The notes below the pieces were generated by a model that was given only the letters and a program-made list of their open reading frames with translations, was not told the origin of the DNA and searched no databases. From assembly GCA_035284745.1 (NCBI GenBank), contig JAYKIL010000034.1:73017-137016 (forward strand): 64,000 nucleotides of DNA, given 5' to 3'. The position numbers were made by a program, and so were the translations under genes. This DNA is from JAYKJB01 sp035284745 [NCBI: Candidatus Sericytochromatia bacterium]. Its GTDB lineage: Bacteria; Cyanobacteriota; Sericytochromatia; S15B-MN24. Within the stretch, counting starts at the first letter, position 1. The number at the start of each line of letters is the position of its first letter. Shown here one piece after another: positions 1 to 8,722 of the stretch.

Positions 1-1
1 T

Positions 2-1378
2 CGTTTCGTTGAGCGCTATTTCGAAACGGTATCTACGCGTGATGGAAGGCCGGATGGAGTAAGAACGGACTGTTCTATCGGTTTTGGCGTCAGGGTTTTG
101 TTGAATGGCGCCTGGGGATTTGCTTGCTCAGGGCGATTTGACGAAGCTGAAATCGGGAGAGTGACAGAAGAAGCGATGGAGATTGCCCGGGCCAGCGGGA
201 CGGTGGGCGGAAACAGAGTGTCGCTGGGGCCCCCTTTGGTGGTGAGAGGTCGCTACGAAACCCCGTTTGAGGAAGACCCCTTTGCGGTGTCTTTGGAGGA
301 AAAATTAGAGACGCTTTTGGCTGCAGAGGCATTGATGCGTTCGGTTCCAGGAGTGCGGGTGACCAACGGAACCATCGCCTGTCAGCGGGAGGTAAAGCTC
401 TTCGTCAGCAGTGAGGGCAGTCATATTGAACAGGTGTTGACCGAGACGGGTTGTGGCATTGAAGCCACGGCCGTTGGGACCAGTGAGCTTCAGACGCGTT
501 CTTATCCCAATTCATTCGGTCGGCATCAGGCCACTCGGGGGTACGAACTGGTGCGAGAGTTGGATTTGCCCGGGCATGCCACACGTATTGCCGAAGAGGC
601 CGTGGCGCTCCTGACCGCTGACCCGTGTCCCGCCCGGGTGACGAACCTTATTTTGGACCCCACCCAATTGGCACTTCAAATTCACGAGTCGATCGGCCAC
701 GCCATCGAACTGGATCGCGTCCTGGGGTATGAGGCGGCCTACGCGGGCACGAGTTTCCTGGAGCCAGCGATGCGCAACGGCTTTGATTATGCCTCACCCC
801 TTGTGACGGTCACCGCGGATGCCACGCTCAAGGGCGGTCTGGGCACCTTCGGGTGGGATGATGAAGGTGTCCCTGCGCAAAGGGTTCCGATCATAGAGCA
901 GGGACGCTTTAAAGGGTTCTTGTCCTGCCGAGAAACAGCGTCGCAAATAGGGGGAACCAGTGGTGGAATGGCGCGAGCCGATGGCTGGAACCGGATCCCC
1001 ATGGTGCGGATGACCAATGTCAATTTGGAGCCCGGGCAAGGAACGTTGTCTCAAATCATTGCGGATACTGAGGATGGTGTTTATATGCAGACCAATCGCA
1101 GTTGGAGTATTGATGACAAGCGTGTCAATTTTCAATTCGGTGCTCAAATTGCGTGGGAGGTGAAGGGTGGGCGCTTAACGCGAATGCTCAAGAATCCCAC
1201 TTACACGGGTATCACACCGCGTTTTTGGGCAGGGTGTGATGCGATTGCAGGCCCTGAAGAATGGCAGATTTGGGGTACGCCCAATTGTGGAAAAGGGCAA
1301 CCCGTACAGGTGGCTCACGTGGGCCACGGGGCGAGTCCAGCGAGATTCCGAGATGTGCAAATTGGTGTCTCCGCGTGA
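2..1378 (+). CDS. tldD: TldD metalloprotease subunit (5' end cut by window edge)
   Basis: Zinc metalloprotease subunit of the TldD/TldE(PmbA) complex, known to degrade unfolded peptides and mature some modified peptides. The frame is open to base 2, so the gene starts outside the window. About 458 codons are visible against a usual 480, so only a short N-terminal piece is missing. The metal-binding HExxGH motif is clear in the segment HESIGHAIELD (about bases 682-714), followed by the conserved GYEAAYAGTSF segment and the Gly-rich C-terminal barrel. The tldE-like partner follows 43 bp downstream, the usual pairing. A TTG at base 98 could be read as a start, but the preceding codons continue the family N-terminus (GVRVLLNGAWGFA), so it is internal. 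Family call is firm; substrate unknown. Confidence 0.95.
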   Translation, partial: RFVERYFETVSTRDGRPDGVRTDCSIGFGVRVLLNGAWGFACSGRFDEAEIGRVTEEAMEIARASGTVGGNRVSLGPPLVVRGRYETPFEEDPFAVSLEEKLETLLAAEALMRSVPGVRVTNGTIACQREVKLFVSSEGSHIEQVLTETGCGIEATAVGTSELQTRSYPNSFGRHQATRGYELVRELDLPGHATRIAEEAVALLTADPCPARVTNLILDPTQLALQIHESIGHAIELDRVLGYEAAYAGTSFLEPAMRNGFDYASPLVTVTADATLKGGLGTFGWDDEGVPAQRVPIIEQGRFKGFLSCRETASQIGGTSGGMARADGWNRIPMVRMTNVNLEPGQGTLSQIIADTEDGVYMQTNRSWSIDDKRVNFQFGAQIAWEVKGGRLTRMLKNPTYTGITPRFWAGCDAIAGPEEWQIWGTPNCGKGQPVQVAHVGHGASPARFRDVQIGVSA

Positions 1379-1421
1379 TGAGTTTTTCGGTGAAGGCTCG
1401 TTTTGAGCCTGTGAGGGATTG

Positions 1422-2792
1422 ATGACAGAAGCGGCGCATTTGGCGTTACTCAACGAAATACGCTTGAAAGACATTGCCGATGGCGTGTTGGCTCAGGTCG
1501 AGGCTGATGATGCTCAATTGACCTTGCGGGGGCACACGTCTTGCCTGACTCGGTTTGCGAATAATCAGATTCATCAGAACGTTTCGGAAAACGACCTCAT
1601 ATTGACGCTGCGTGTTTCGAAGGGAAAACGTCTGGGAGAGGCAAGTACCAACGACACCAGCCCCGACGGCCTGCGGGACTTGGTCGCGCGTGCCGTTCGC
1701 CTCTCGGAGATACACCCCCCGGACCCCCAATTTCCGGGATTCATTGGGCAACAACACTTCGAGCCGATTGCAGCAGCCGTATCGCCCACGACGCTCGCAT
1801 TTGAGCCAGTGGACCGCGCCCGAGTGGTCGCCCACGTCTGTCGAGGAGCGAAGTTAGAGGGCCTGAAGGCATCGGGAGCCTTTCAAACTGGCGTTCGCCA
1901 TTCTGCCATTTCGACCCTCTCGGGGGCGTGGGCCTATCATCCTGGGACCTGGGCTCACTTCAACACGGTGGTGATGGGGGACGATTCAAGTGGTTGGTCG
2001 TCAGATACTCACCGCGATGCTGGAATCATTGACGGTGAAGCTTTGGCGGGAGAGGCCATCGATAAAGCGTTACGCGGCCGTCGCCCACGAGAAATAGAAC
2101 CTGGCGAATACTCGGTCGTGCTTGAAGAGTATGCGGTTTTGGAACTGCTTGCTTACATTGGGAGATCTTTCGGGGCTGACGACGTGGCAGAGGGCCGGTC
2201 GTTTCTCAGCCAACGCGAAGGACAGCGTTTGATACACGAAACCTTGAGCATTGTGGATGATCCGCGCGACTTGGAGGGTTTACCGGTTCCTTTTGATGAC
2301 GAGGGCACTCCTTGCTCGCGACGGGTGCTTTTTGAGCGAGGGGTGGCGGGGCACCCGGTTTACGACCGTCGTTCGGCAGAGCGTGCTGGCTGCCAATCAA
2401 CGGGTCATCACGCGGCGGGGGGAGCATTCTGGGGTGCTGGGCCCCGAGCCTCGCACCTGACTCTGGCCCCGGGGCCTGGCGGCGCGGATGATTTGCTTTC
2501 GGGTCTAGAGCGTGGCCTGCTCGTGACCCGCTTCCATTATGTGAACCAGCTTGATGCGCGACGGACCTTGCTTACGGGAATGACCCGTGATGGTACTTTT
2601 TGGGTGGAAAACGGGCGGATTTGTTACCCCGTCAAAAATTTGCGCTTCACTTACCCGTGGTTGGAGGCGCTGCAGCACGTCAGTGCGGTCGGCCAACGCA
2701 CCAAGTTGGGGTTGAACTGGGCTGGCGGGGCGAGTCGCGCGCCTGCTTTGCGATTGAATAAGTTTCGTTTTACCGGAAAAACGACCTTTTGA
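1422..2792 (+). CDS. tldE: TldE/PmbA-family metalloprotease partner subunit
   Basis: Second subunit of the TldD/TldE complex. The protein of about 456 residues shows the family C-terminus: the ENGRICYPVKNLRFT segment near residue 400, and the DDEGTPCSRRVLFERG turn near residue 295. It lacks the HExxH zinc motif, as expected for the non-catalytic partner. I take ATG 1422 rather than TTG 1419, because GAGGG lies about 6 bp upstream. It lies 43 bp downstream of tldD on the same strand, so co-transcription is likely. The insert around residues 325-370 (VYDRRSAERAGCQSTGHHAAG) matches the loop where the partner subunit closes the peptide chamber. Function follows family knowledge; nothing here tells the substrate. 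Confidence 0.9.
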   Translation: MTEAAHLALLNEIRLKDIADGVLAQVEADDAQLTLRGHTSCLTRFANNQIHQNVSENDLILTLRVSKGKRLGEASTNDTSPDGLRDLVARAVRLSEIHPPDPQFPGFIGQQHFEPIAAAVSPTTLAFEPVDRARVVAHVCRGAKLEGLKASGAFQTGVRHSAISTLSGAWAYHPGTWAHFNTVVMGDDSSGWSSDTHRDAGIIDGEALAGEAIDKALRGRRPREIEPGEYSVVLEEYAVLELLAYIGRSFGADDVAEGRSFLSQREGQRLIHETLSIVDDPRDLEGLPVPFDDEGTPCSRRVLFERGVAGHPVYDRRSAERAGCQSTGHHAAGGAFWGAGPRASHLTLAPGPGGADDLLSGLERGLLVTRFHYVNQLDARRTLLTGMTRDGTFWVENGRICYPVKNLRFTYPWLEALQHVSAVGQRTKLGLNWAGGASRAPALRLNKFRFTGKTTF

Positions 2793-2840
2793 GGTTCCCG
2801 TGGAATGGATGGTCGGCGCCGCCGCCCTCATCCATACGGG

Positions 2841-3356
2841 TTAACCTTCCATACGGTTGACGACCCATTCCACGAGCGGAAGCAGGCGTGACTTTCGTAT
2901 ACTGCGGCTGGCGTTTTTTTGGTCACGTTCTCGCAGAAACGGTTCCAGGTTTTGCTCGATTTCTTTCATCGCAGCGTCCTCGCGCGCGGCCGCGTTTTTA
3001 AATTCCGACCGGATCTGCGCCAGTTCGCCCGCGTCGAGCCAGTGCCCACCGCATTGAGGGCACGAGTCGACCAGTATTTCTCGTTTGACGCTGAAGTGAT
3101 GTCGAAACAGTGTGACCGTTTCACAACGTGGACACTGTCTGGCCTTGCGACTGGGCGCGGTACCCGTTGGTAATTCTCTCTCCCCGGCTAGAATGGGCGA
3201 ATGAGGGTGCTCGTGCGTTTCATCGATTTGCTGCAATTCCAGGTTGTCAAACCATAGTCCTCGGCACCCTGATTGGCACCAATCTATGATTAAGCCGGGC
3301 GCTGCTTCAACCGGTGAAAGGGCAGAGGAACACGCAGGACATTGCATACGGGGCAC
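2841..3356 (-). CDS. Double zinc-ribbon (zf-TFIIB-like) protein
   Basis: Small 171-residue cytoplasmic protein with two zinc ribbons of the zf-TFIIB type. The first (residues 1-45) has CPAC, then a C-rich turn ending GLWFDNLELQQI. The second (residues 73-115) has CPRC, then CPQCGGHWLDAGELAQI. The GG/RxLWxDxxEL ending of each ribbon is diagnostic of the family. The C-terminal third is charged and probably helical. It is convergent with tldE and divergent from glmM across about 125 bp, so it is its own transcription unit. The role of such proteins is generally unknown; nucleic-acid or protein binding is only inference. Confidence 0.75.
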   Translation of the reverse strand: MPRMQCPACSSALSPVEAAPGLIIDWCQSGCRGLWFDNLELQQIDETHEHPHSPILAGERELPTGTAPSRKARQCPRCETVTLFRHHFSVKREILVDSCPQCGGHWLDAGELAQIRSEFKNAAAREDAAMKEIEQNLEPFLRERDQKNASRSIRKSRLLPLVEWVVNRMEG

Positions 3357-3481
3357 ATTTCCTTCGAAGGGGCTTGTGAGACACTGGCCTAGTATGGTCG
3401 CATGATTTCAGAATTCAGGCGTTTCGGCAAGCCGCAACTTGAGGCTTTGGGTGCGACAGAACGACTGTCGAGGGGGCGTTT

Positions 3482-4846
3482 ATGGCGGGATTATTTGGTA
3501 CAGACGGTGTACGGGGGTTGGCAAATCGGGACCTCACGCCTGAAATGGCCTTTGATTTGGGACGGGCGGGGGCGGCGTATTTGCGCGCTCAAAGCCAGGA
3601 GGCGCACCCAACGGTCGTGGTCGGCAAAGATACGCGGCGCTCTGGGGATATGCTCGAGGCGGCCTTGGCGTCGGGCATTTGCTCTGTGGGGGTTCACGTG
3701 AAACGCTTGGGGGTTGTTCCTACGCCGGGCGTTGCCTGGTTGACCCGTCAGTTAGGGGCCGTCGCGGGGGTGATGATTTCTGCGAGCCATAACCCGGCGC
3801 CAGACAATGGGATTAAATTTTTTGGCCCTAACGGCTTCAAGTTGCCTGACTCGGTTGAGGAGGCCATTGAAGACTTGATGCGGGATTCGGGACGATTACC
3901 GCGCCCCATTGGGGAGGCATTGGGGCGTATCGTAGACGCCCCTGAATTGACTAAGCAGTACGAGGATTATGTGGTCGGTTTGCTGCCTGCGGGTTTGCAC
4001 GGGGTTAAAGTGGTCGTTGATTGCGGCCACGGCGCCGCATCCCAATTGGCGCCGACGGTTCTACGGCGTCTCGGAGCGGATGTCATTTCTTTGCACATTG
4101 AACCTGACGGTGACAACATTAACCGCGACAGTGGTTCCACCCACCTTCACTTCTTGCAAGAGGCGGTGGTTGCGGCCCAGGCCCAGTTAGGGCTCGCCTT
4201 TGATGGCGATGCTGATCGCTTGTTGGCGGTTGACCACACGGGGGCTGCGGTTGATGGCGATCGGGTCATGTTGATTTGTCTGCAACACGGCGTCAAGAGT
4301 GAACGTCTGCGCACCCCCTCCGTGGTGGCAACAGTGATGAGTAATATGGGCTTTGAAGATGCCGTGAGCGCGCTTGGGGGCGATTTTGTTCGGGCCAAGG
4401 TGGGGGACCGGTACGTTCTTGAGGAGATGCTCAAACGTGATATTCGCTTGGGTGGAGAGCAAAGTGGCCATTTGATTTTTCTCGATGACAATACGACCGG
4501 CGATGGTTTGATTACTGCTCTGCGCTTGCTCGAGGCCATCCTTGCAAGCGGTCGTACTTTGCGGGAATTGGCGTCGGAGATGGTCAGCTATCCCCAACTT
4601 TTGCACAACCTGAGGGTTAGGGACCTGACGGGATGGGCTGACAACAAGGTGATCGCGGCCGAAGTTAAACAAGCGGAGGTTGAACTTTCGGGCCAGGGGA
4701 GAATTTTGCTTCGCGCTTCGGGTACAGAGCCATTGTTGCGTTTGATGATTGAGGGGCGTGACCCGTCGCAGATTGAACGTCTCGCCGCACGCTTGTCGAA
4801 GGTCATTTATCAGGAATTGAGCCCCGCGCCGACTGTGTTGGCTTAA
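3482..4846 (+). CDS. glmM: Phosphoglucosamine mutase GlmM
   Basis: Converts glucosamine-6-phosphate to glucosamine-1-phosphate, feeding UDP-GlcNAc for peptidoglycan and envelope glycans. The 454 residues match family length. The N-terminus LFGTDGVRG is typical. The phosphoserine loop ISASHNP places the catalytic serine at residue 102. The metal loop FDGDADR lies near residue 240, and the phosphate-binding RASGTEPLLRLM near residue 410. ATG 3482 has GAGGGGG about 5 bp upstream. Later genes in the window (wecA and wecB at 53.7-55.9 kb) use the product pathway. It is followed after 25 bp by xdhC, so it may share a transcript. Confidence 0.97.
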   Translation: MAGLFGTDGVRGLANRDLTPEMAFDLGRAGAAYLRAQSQEAHPTVVVGKDTRRSGDMLEAALASGICSVGVHVKRLGVVPTPGVAWLTRQLGAVAGVMISASHNPAPDNGIKFFGPNGFKLPDSVEEAIEDLMRDSGRLPRPIGEALGRIVDAPELTKQYEDYVVGLLPAGLHGVKVVVDCGHGAASQLAPTVLRRLGADVISLHIEPDGDNINRDSGSTHLHFLQEAVVAAQAQLGLAFDGDADRLLAVDHTGAAVDGDRVMLICLQHGVKSERLRTPSVVATVMSNMGFEDAVSALGGDFVRAKVGDRYVLEEMLKRDIRLGGEQSGHLIFLDDNTTGDGLITALRLLEAILASGRTLRELASEMVSYPQLLHNLRVRDLTGWADNKVIAAEVKQAEVELSGQGRILLRASGTEPLLRLMIEGRDPSQIERLAARLSKVIYQELSPAPTVLA

Positions 4847-4871
4847 CTGCAAGCTGATGTGAGGAGAGTCT

Positions 4872-5738
4872 ATGCGCAATGAGCCCATCATGGCGCGATT
4901 GACGGAAGCACTGGTCGCAGGCGCTCCCGTGGCACTGGCCACCGTCACAGGAATAACGGGTTCGATACCGACAGAGGTAGGAGCCAAACTGCTCGTCAAT
5001 GCTGCGGGGCAAATTTTGGCTGGCACCGTGGGGGGCGGTGCCTTGGAAGCGGTGGTGATTCATCGCTTGATGCGTGCCATTCACGAGCGGAAGGCCCTGG
5101 AATTGGAGCACCATCTCACAGATGATGAGGCCTCTACCTTGGGAATGACCTGTGGTGGCAGCATACGCCTTTTTCTGGAACCCTATGTCGCTCATCCGCG
5201 TTTATTGTTGGTTGGGGCTGGGCACGTGAACCAAGCAGTCGCTCGAATGGCCCAAGACTTGGACTTCGACGTTTGGGTGGTCGACGATCGCCCCCAGTGG
5301 GTGACCACCGAGTTTTTTCCCCGTGCTCAACGGCTTGAGGTCGTTTCCTCTCTAAAGCGTCCTTTCGATTTTGTGGACCACAGTGAGGATGTTTTTTTGG
5401 TGATTGCGACCCGTTGTCACGCGACGGACCGACTCGTTTTGCGTGAAGCCATCCAGCGAACGTGGCGCTATGTTGGCATGATTGGGTCACGGCATAAAAT
5501 AGTTTCCATCCGCGAAGAACTGCAAGGTGAAAACCTGCTTGAGGCTATCTCAAGCGATTTTTATGCCCCCATGGGGCTTGATTTGGGCGGTAAGTCGCCG
5601 GCCTCGGTTGCGTTATCTATTTTGTCGGAGATCCAGATGCTTCGGCACGGGCGGAATGGCCGTTCTCTCTCGGAATCCTTGCGCGGTGAGGTTCTCCCCG
5701 CCGGCAGCGAGAATTCAGCGGTCTCGCGTGAATCCTGA
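4872..5738 (+). CDS. XdhC/CoxI-family molybdoenzyme maturation factor
   Basis: Member of the XdhC/CoxI family, which delivers and sulfurates the molybdenum cofactor for xanthine-dehydrogenase-like enzymes. The 288 residues show an N-terminal XdhC domain with GTVGGGALEA and the conserved GMTCGG cysteine motif (about residues 50-100), then a Rossmann domain starting LLLVGAGHVNQAVA (about residue 113) and the closing GLDLGGKSPASVALSILSE motif. ATG 4872 is preceded by GAGGAG at a good spacing. The last 11 bp overlap the start of the nucleotidyltransferase gene, so the two are translationally coupled. No xanthine dehydrogenase or CO dehydrogenase large subunit lies in the window; the client enzyme must be elsewhere. 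Confidence 0.88.
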   Translation: MRNEPIMARLTEALVAGAPVALATVTGITGSIPTEVGAKLLVNAAGQILAGTVGGGALEAVVIHRLMRAIHERKALELEHHLTDDEASTLGMTCGGSIRLFLEPYVAHPRLLLVGAGHVNQAVARMAQDLDFDVWVVDDRPQWVTTEFFPRAQRLEVVSSLKRPFDFVDHSEDVFLVIATRCHATDRLVLREAIQRTWRYVGMIGSRHKIVSIREELQGENLLEAISSDFYAPMGLDLGGKSPASVALSILSEIQMLRHGRNGRSLSESLRGEVLPAGSENSAVSRES

Positions 5739-6309
5739 GCACCTTGCGGTCATTTTGACGGCAGCGGGTCGTTCAACGCGGATGCGCGAATTGAAGCCGT
5801 TGCTCGATTGGCGAGGGGCACCCCTGATTGCTCATCAGGTTCACACCCTGTCACCCTGCCGCAAGTTGCTCGTGGTCTTGGGGTATGCGGCTGACATCAT
5901 TGGCCCGATAGTTCCGAAGTTGGGCAATGTTCAACGGGTTTTGAATCCACATTTCGATGCGGGCCGCGCCAGCTCGATTGCCCTTGCTGCGCGCTCTGTT
6001 CCTGAGGATGCGGAGGGGATTTTGCTGGTCGCTGTCGATCAGCCCGCCCGCTGGGAGGTGGTTGAGGCTTTGTGCCGGGGTATTTCGGAGGGGGCTGAGG
6101 TGGCATTACCTTGTTTCGAAGGGAAGCGTGGGCATCCCGTCTTGCTTCGCCGCAGCCTCTTGCCCAGCTTGCGAGACCTGGAGAGTCAGCCTGTGGGCCT
6201 GCGCTCACTTCTCGATGCCCGGGGCGACCGTGTGGACGAAATTCGCGTGGATTTTCCGGACGTGCGGTGGAATTTGAACACACCCGCAGATTATGAACGG
6301 GTCCGATGA
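5728..6309 (+). CDS. MocA/MobA-like nucleotidyltransferase
   Basis: Likely transfers a nucleotide (CMP, in MocA) to the molybdenum cofactor. The 193-residue protein opens with the nucleotide-binding motif LTAAGRSTRMRELKPLL, has the LVAVDQPARW metal-binding turn (about residue 95), and the family motifs GKRGHPVLL and NLNTPADY. GTG 5728 is chosen because the family begins directly before the LTAAG motif. The longer open frame upstream lies entirely over xdhC and is unlike the family. Overlap with xdhC (stop 5736-5738) and the shared cofactor theme support a two-gene operon for molybdenum hydroxylase maturation. The aspartate in VAVDQP replaces the more common xxGDxP arrangement, within family variation. 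Confidence 0.85.
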   Translation: MNPEHLAVILTAAGRSTRMRELKPLLDWRGAPLIAHQVHTLSPCRKLLVVLGYAADIIGPIVPKLGNVQRVLNPHFDAGRASSIALAARSVPEDAEGILLVAVDQPARWEVVEALCRGISEGAEVALPCFEGKRGHPVLLRRSLLPSLRDLESQPVGLRSLLDARGDRVDEIRVDFPDVRWNLNTPADYERVR

Positions 6310-6447
6310 CTGCTTGCGTGCTGCCTCCGCGTCCCTTTTTTCCTCGCTATTAGGAAAAGACGGGTGACTAGTGGCCCTATCCGGGAACAGGAAAAGGCGG
6401 GTATGATCCAGCGAGTGGGCGGTGCGGTCAGGGGCGAGGAGAAGAGA

Positions 6448-7857
6448 ATGTCGGTTTTTCGGTATACGTTACCCATCGTGTGTTCGGCCGTGTTGTTCGC
6501 ATGCGGCGTGGAACCCGCTGGGACACAACCCAAACCGCAGGTGAACACCAGCCAGGATTTGCTCGCTGTCCAGCGTTTATCGGGGCGGGTTGTGTTTTTG
6601 GATGAATCGCGTCCGGGCGCAGTGGTGAAAGCCTACGATCTACTCACCGGCCAGGAAGTTTCTTTGATATCGGCGGGTGGTCAGAATTTGATATCGGCCG
6701 GTGGTCAGAACTTGATAACGGCCGGTGGTCAGAATCTGATTCGTACCGATGACCAGGGCTATTTTGAGGCATTCGTTCCGCTGGCCGATGTTGGCGATGT
6801 CTTGAAGCTTGTGGCTCAGACTGAGGGGGGGGCGCTCGTGAGCTTTGTTGCCCCTCAAGGGCCTGTGTTGGGCGCATCGTGGTTGCCTGGGCGCTATGCT
6901 CTGCGGCAAGCGTCGTCGACAGGCACTGGGGTTCGCGTGGAGATTACCCCCGCAACCACGGTGCTCGCCAAATCCTTTGAAGGGGCACTTAAGCTCCAGT
7001 TTGAAAGACCCCAAGCCGAGCGAGCAGAGGCCATTGAGCGCGTCATCGAGTCGGCGAACAAGACGTTTGACCGGGTGGCTGAGTCGTTGCGCGATAATCC
7101 CGCCACCGCCCGCGATTTGGTATCTGCGCTTGATGAGCAGGGTAACTTGCGAGACATCTCGGCGTTCCAGCGTGCGGTCACCCGCATTGGAGTGATCGAG
7201 GAACTGGTCACGCAAGTAGAGCAGATTGTCTCCGAGGTTAAGCGAACTGTCACCGAATCTTCTGATCGTGATAAGCGGCCGCAAAACCGCCCGGTTCGTC
7301 GGGATGATTTCCCTTTGGGGGCGGTTGAGGTGACCGACAAGGGGGAGGTCACCATTCTTCATCCATCCAAAAAGAATGACGTGACCCCGGCCGCTGGCAT
7401 TGCAAAGACTTCGGAGTCTCCCATCAAGGGGGCTGCGGCGCCGCGTGCGGAAGGGGAGGGGCGTTCCTCTGATGCCCGGGGTAACAGCAATGCTGCCGAG
7501 ACGAAGTTGCCTGCCTCAGAGACTGGGACCAAAAAGGAGCCTGAGAGCGGGGCTTCAACAGGGGGGGGCTCAGCTGCGGATAGCTCGTCGGTCGAGATTG
7601 GACCTGTCAATCCGTCCCGCGACGTGGCGCGTGACGGGACGTCCACGACAAAAGACGAAAGCGCGCAACGGGAAAATGAAAACGGGGCTTCGACCGAAGC
7701 GAAGGGGGGCGGGGTACCGACTTCACGCGCTCAAACGGGGGAGTCGGGGTCTACAAAAACCTCACAGGAACCTGTGGAACGTTCATCGGCTGGCGGCAAC
7801 GGGGGGGATGAAAGACGCGCTGGCCCCGAGACGGCCGCGAGCCGCAATCAGGGCTAA
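6448..7857 (+). CDS. Putative lipoprotein with SAGGQNLI tandem repeat and disordered tail
   Basis: Unrecognised surface lipoprotein of about 469 residues. ATG 6448 has a purine-rich GAGGAGAAGAG in front and gives a clean lipoprotein signal (SVFRYTLPIVCSAVLFAC, lipobox L-F-A-C). The in-frame ATG/GTG codons upstream would bury this signal. Residues about 45-100 look like a carboxypeptidase-regulatory or transthyretin-like beta module (SGRVVFLDESRPGAVVKAYD...DDQGYFEAFVPL). It is interrupted by three tandem copies of an eight-residue unit, [ST]AGGQNLI. A helical middle (residues 190-280) follows. The last 180 residues are low complexity, rich in G, S, T, E and K. It stands alone between mocA and the convergent slipin. 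Function unknown. Confidence 0.75.
   Translation: MSVFRYTLPIVCSAVLFACGVEPAGTQPKPQVNTSQDLLAVQRLSGRVVFLDESRPGAVVKAYDLLTGQEVSLISAGGQNLISAGGQNLITAGGQNLIRTDDQGYFEAFVPLADVGDVLKLVAQTEGGALVSFVAPQGPVLGASWLPGRYALRQASSTGTGVRVEITPATTVLAKSFEGALKLQFERPQAERAEAIERVIESANKTFDRVAESLRDNPATARDLVSALDEQGNLRDISAFQRAVTRIGVIEELVTQVEQIVSEVKRTVTESSDRDKRPQNRPVRRDDFPLGAVEVTDKGEVTILHPSKKNDVTPAAGIAKTSESPIKGAAAPRAEGEGRSSDARGNSNAAETKLPASETGTKKEPESGASTGGGSAADSSSVEIGPVNPSRDVARDGTSTTKDESAQRENENGASTEAKGGGVPTSRAQTGESGSTKTSQEPVERSSAGGNGGDERRAGPETAASRNQG
6670..6741 (+). repeat. 24-bp tandem repeat, three copies, in frame
   Basis: Three direct copies of a 24-bp unit (6670-6693, 6694-6717, 6718-6741), each encoding [ST]AGGQNLI inside the lipoprotein gene. 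The copies differ mainly at third positions and at the first codon of the unit. This suggests an older duplication kept for its protein sequence. Confidence 0.9.
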
Positions 7858-7888
7858 CGGGGCTTGTGGGCCGTGGGAACCCCGTGAT

Positions 7889-8674
7889 TCAGGGTTTCTC
7901 TCGTTCGAGGAAGTGGCGTAAGAGTTCCACGGGCAAAGGAAATACGATGGTACTGTTCTTTTCGGCCGCAATATCCGTTAATGTCGCAAGGTAGCGCAGT
8001 GTGAGTGCTTCAGGCACTGAAGCAATAATCCGCGCCGCCTCTGCCAGTTGACTGGACGCTTGATATTCTCCCTCTGCGTGAATAATTTTTGCTCGCTTTT
8101 CCCGTTCAGCCTCGGCTTGGCGGGCCATGGCCCTTTGCATGGTGCCGGGCATTTCGACGTCCTTAATCTCCACCGCACTCACCTTGATTCCCCACGGTTC
8201 TATCTGCTCATCGATAATCTGTTGCAGTCGTAGGTTGATGGCCGCTCGCTCTGCCAAGAGTTCATCCAGCATGGATTGCCCCAGCACATTGCGGAGAGTG
8301 GTCTGAGCGAGTTGCGCGGTGGCACTGCCGTAGTCTTGGACTTTGATGACGGCTGCGCCCGGATCTACGATGCGGAAGTAGACCACGGCGGTCACTTTAA
8401 TCGTGACATTGTCTCGCGTAATGACTTCTTGGGCCGGCAACTCGAATGTCACGGTGCGGAGGTCCATCCGAATCATTCGATCAATCACCGGAATAATGAA
8501 GAACAGACCGGGCCCTTTCGCGCCGACCAATCGACCCAGCCGAAAAATAACACCGCGTTCATACTCTTGAACCACCCGAACCGATGCCACCGCGAGCGCT
8601 GCCAAGGCCAGGAAAAATATTGAGAAAACCGAGAAAAATCCCGATGTCCACAAAAAACCGAGAATCTCTCCCAT
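7889..8674 (-). CDS. Slipin (stomatin-like SPFH/Band 7 protein)
   Basis: Membrane-anchored SPFH protein of 261 residues, stomatin/slipin subgroup. An N-terminal hydrophobic hairpin (about residues 5-30) is followed by the SPFH domain, beginning [15 protein letters not shown] and including [29 protein letters not shown] and [12 protein letters not shown] charged coiled region ([17 protein letters not shown], about residues 190-210) and the C-terminal segment typical of slipins close it. ATG 8674 has AGGAG eight bases upstream. Slipins assemble into rings or cages and are usually encoded beside an NfeD protease that cleaves them. Here that protease is three genes upstream in the same orientation. 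Known partners suggest membrane quality control; the exact role is unknown. Confidence 0.93.
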   Translation of the reverse strand: MGEILGFLWTSGFFSVFSIFFLALAALAVASVRVVQEYERGVIFRLGRLVGAKGPGLFFIIPVIDRMIRMDLRTVTFELPAQEVITRDNVTIKVTAVVYFRIVDPGAAVIKVQDYGSATAQLAQTTLRNVLGQSMLDELLAERAAINLRLQQIIDEQIEPWGIKVSAVEIKDVEMPGTMQRAMARQAEAEREKRAKIIHAEGEYQASSQLAEAARIIASVPEALTLRYLATLTDIAAEKNSTIVFPLPVELLRHFLEREKP

Positions 8675-8722
8675 TGGATGGTCTCCTGTTTTTTTTCTAG
8701 TGATTCGCCCGCCGACGGTTCA

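Noticed and set aside
2793-2840. Bidirectional terminator between tldE and the zinc-ribbon gene
   Set aside because: No stable stem with a T run is present in the 48-bp gap.
4187-5026. 279-codon open frame on the minus strand
   Set aside because: Antisense to glmM and xdhC, which are both clear; no ribosome site or domain.
5527-5727. N-terminal extension of the mocA-like gene
   Set aside because: It overlaps xdhC completely and the family begins at GTG 5728.
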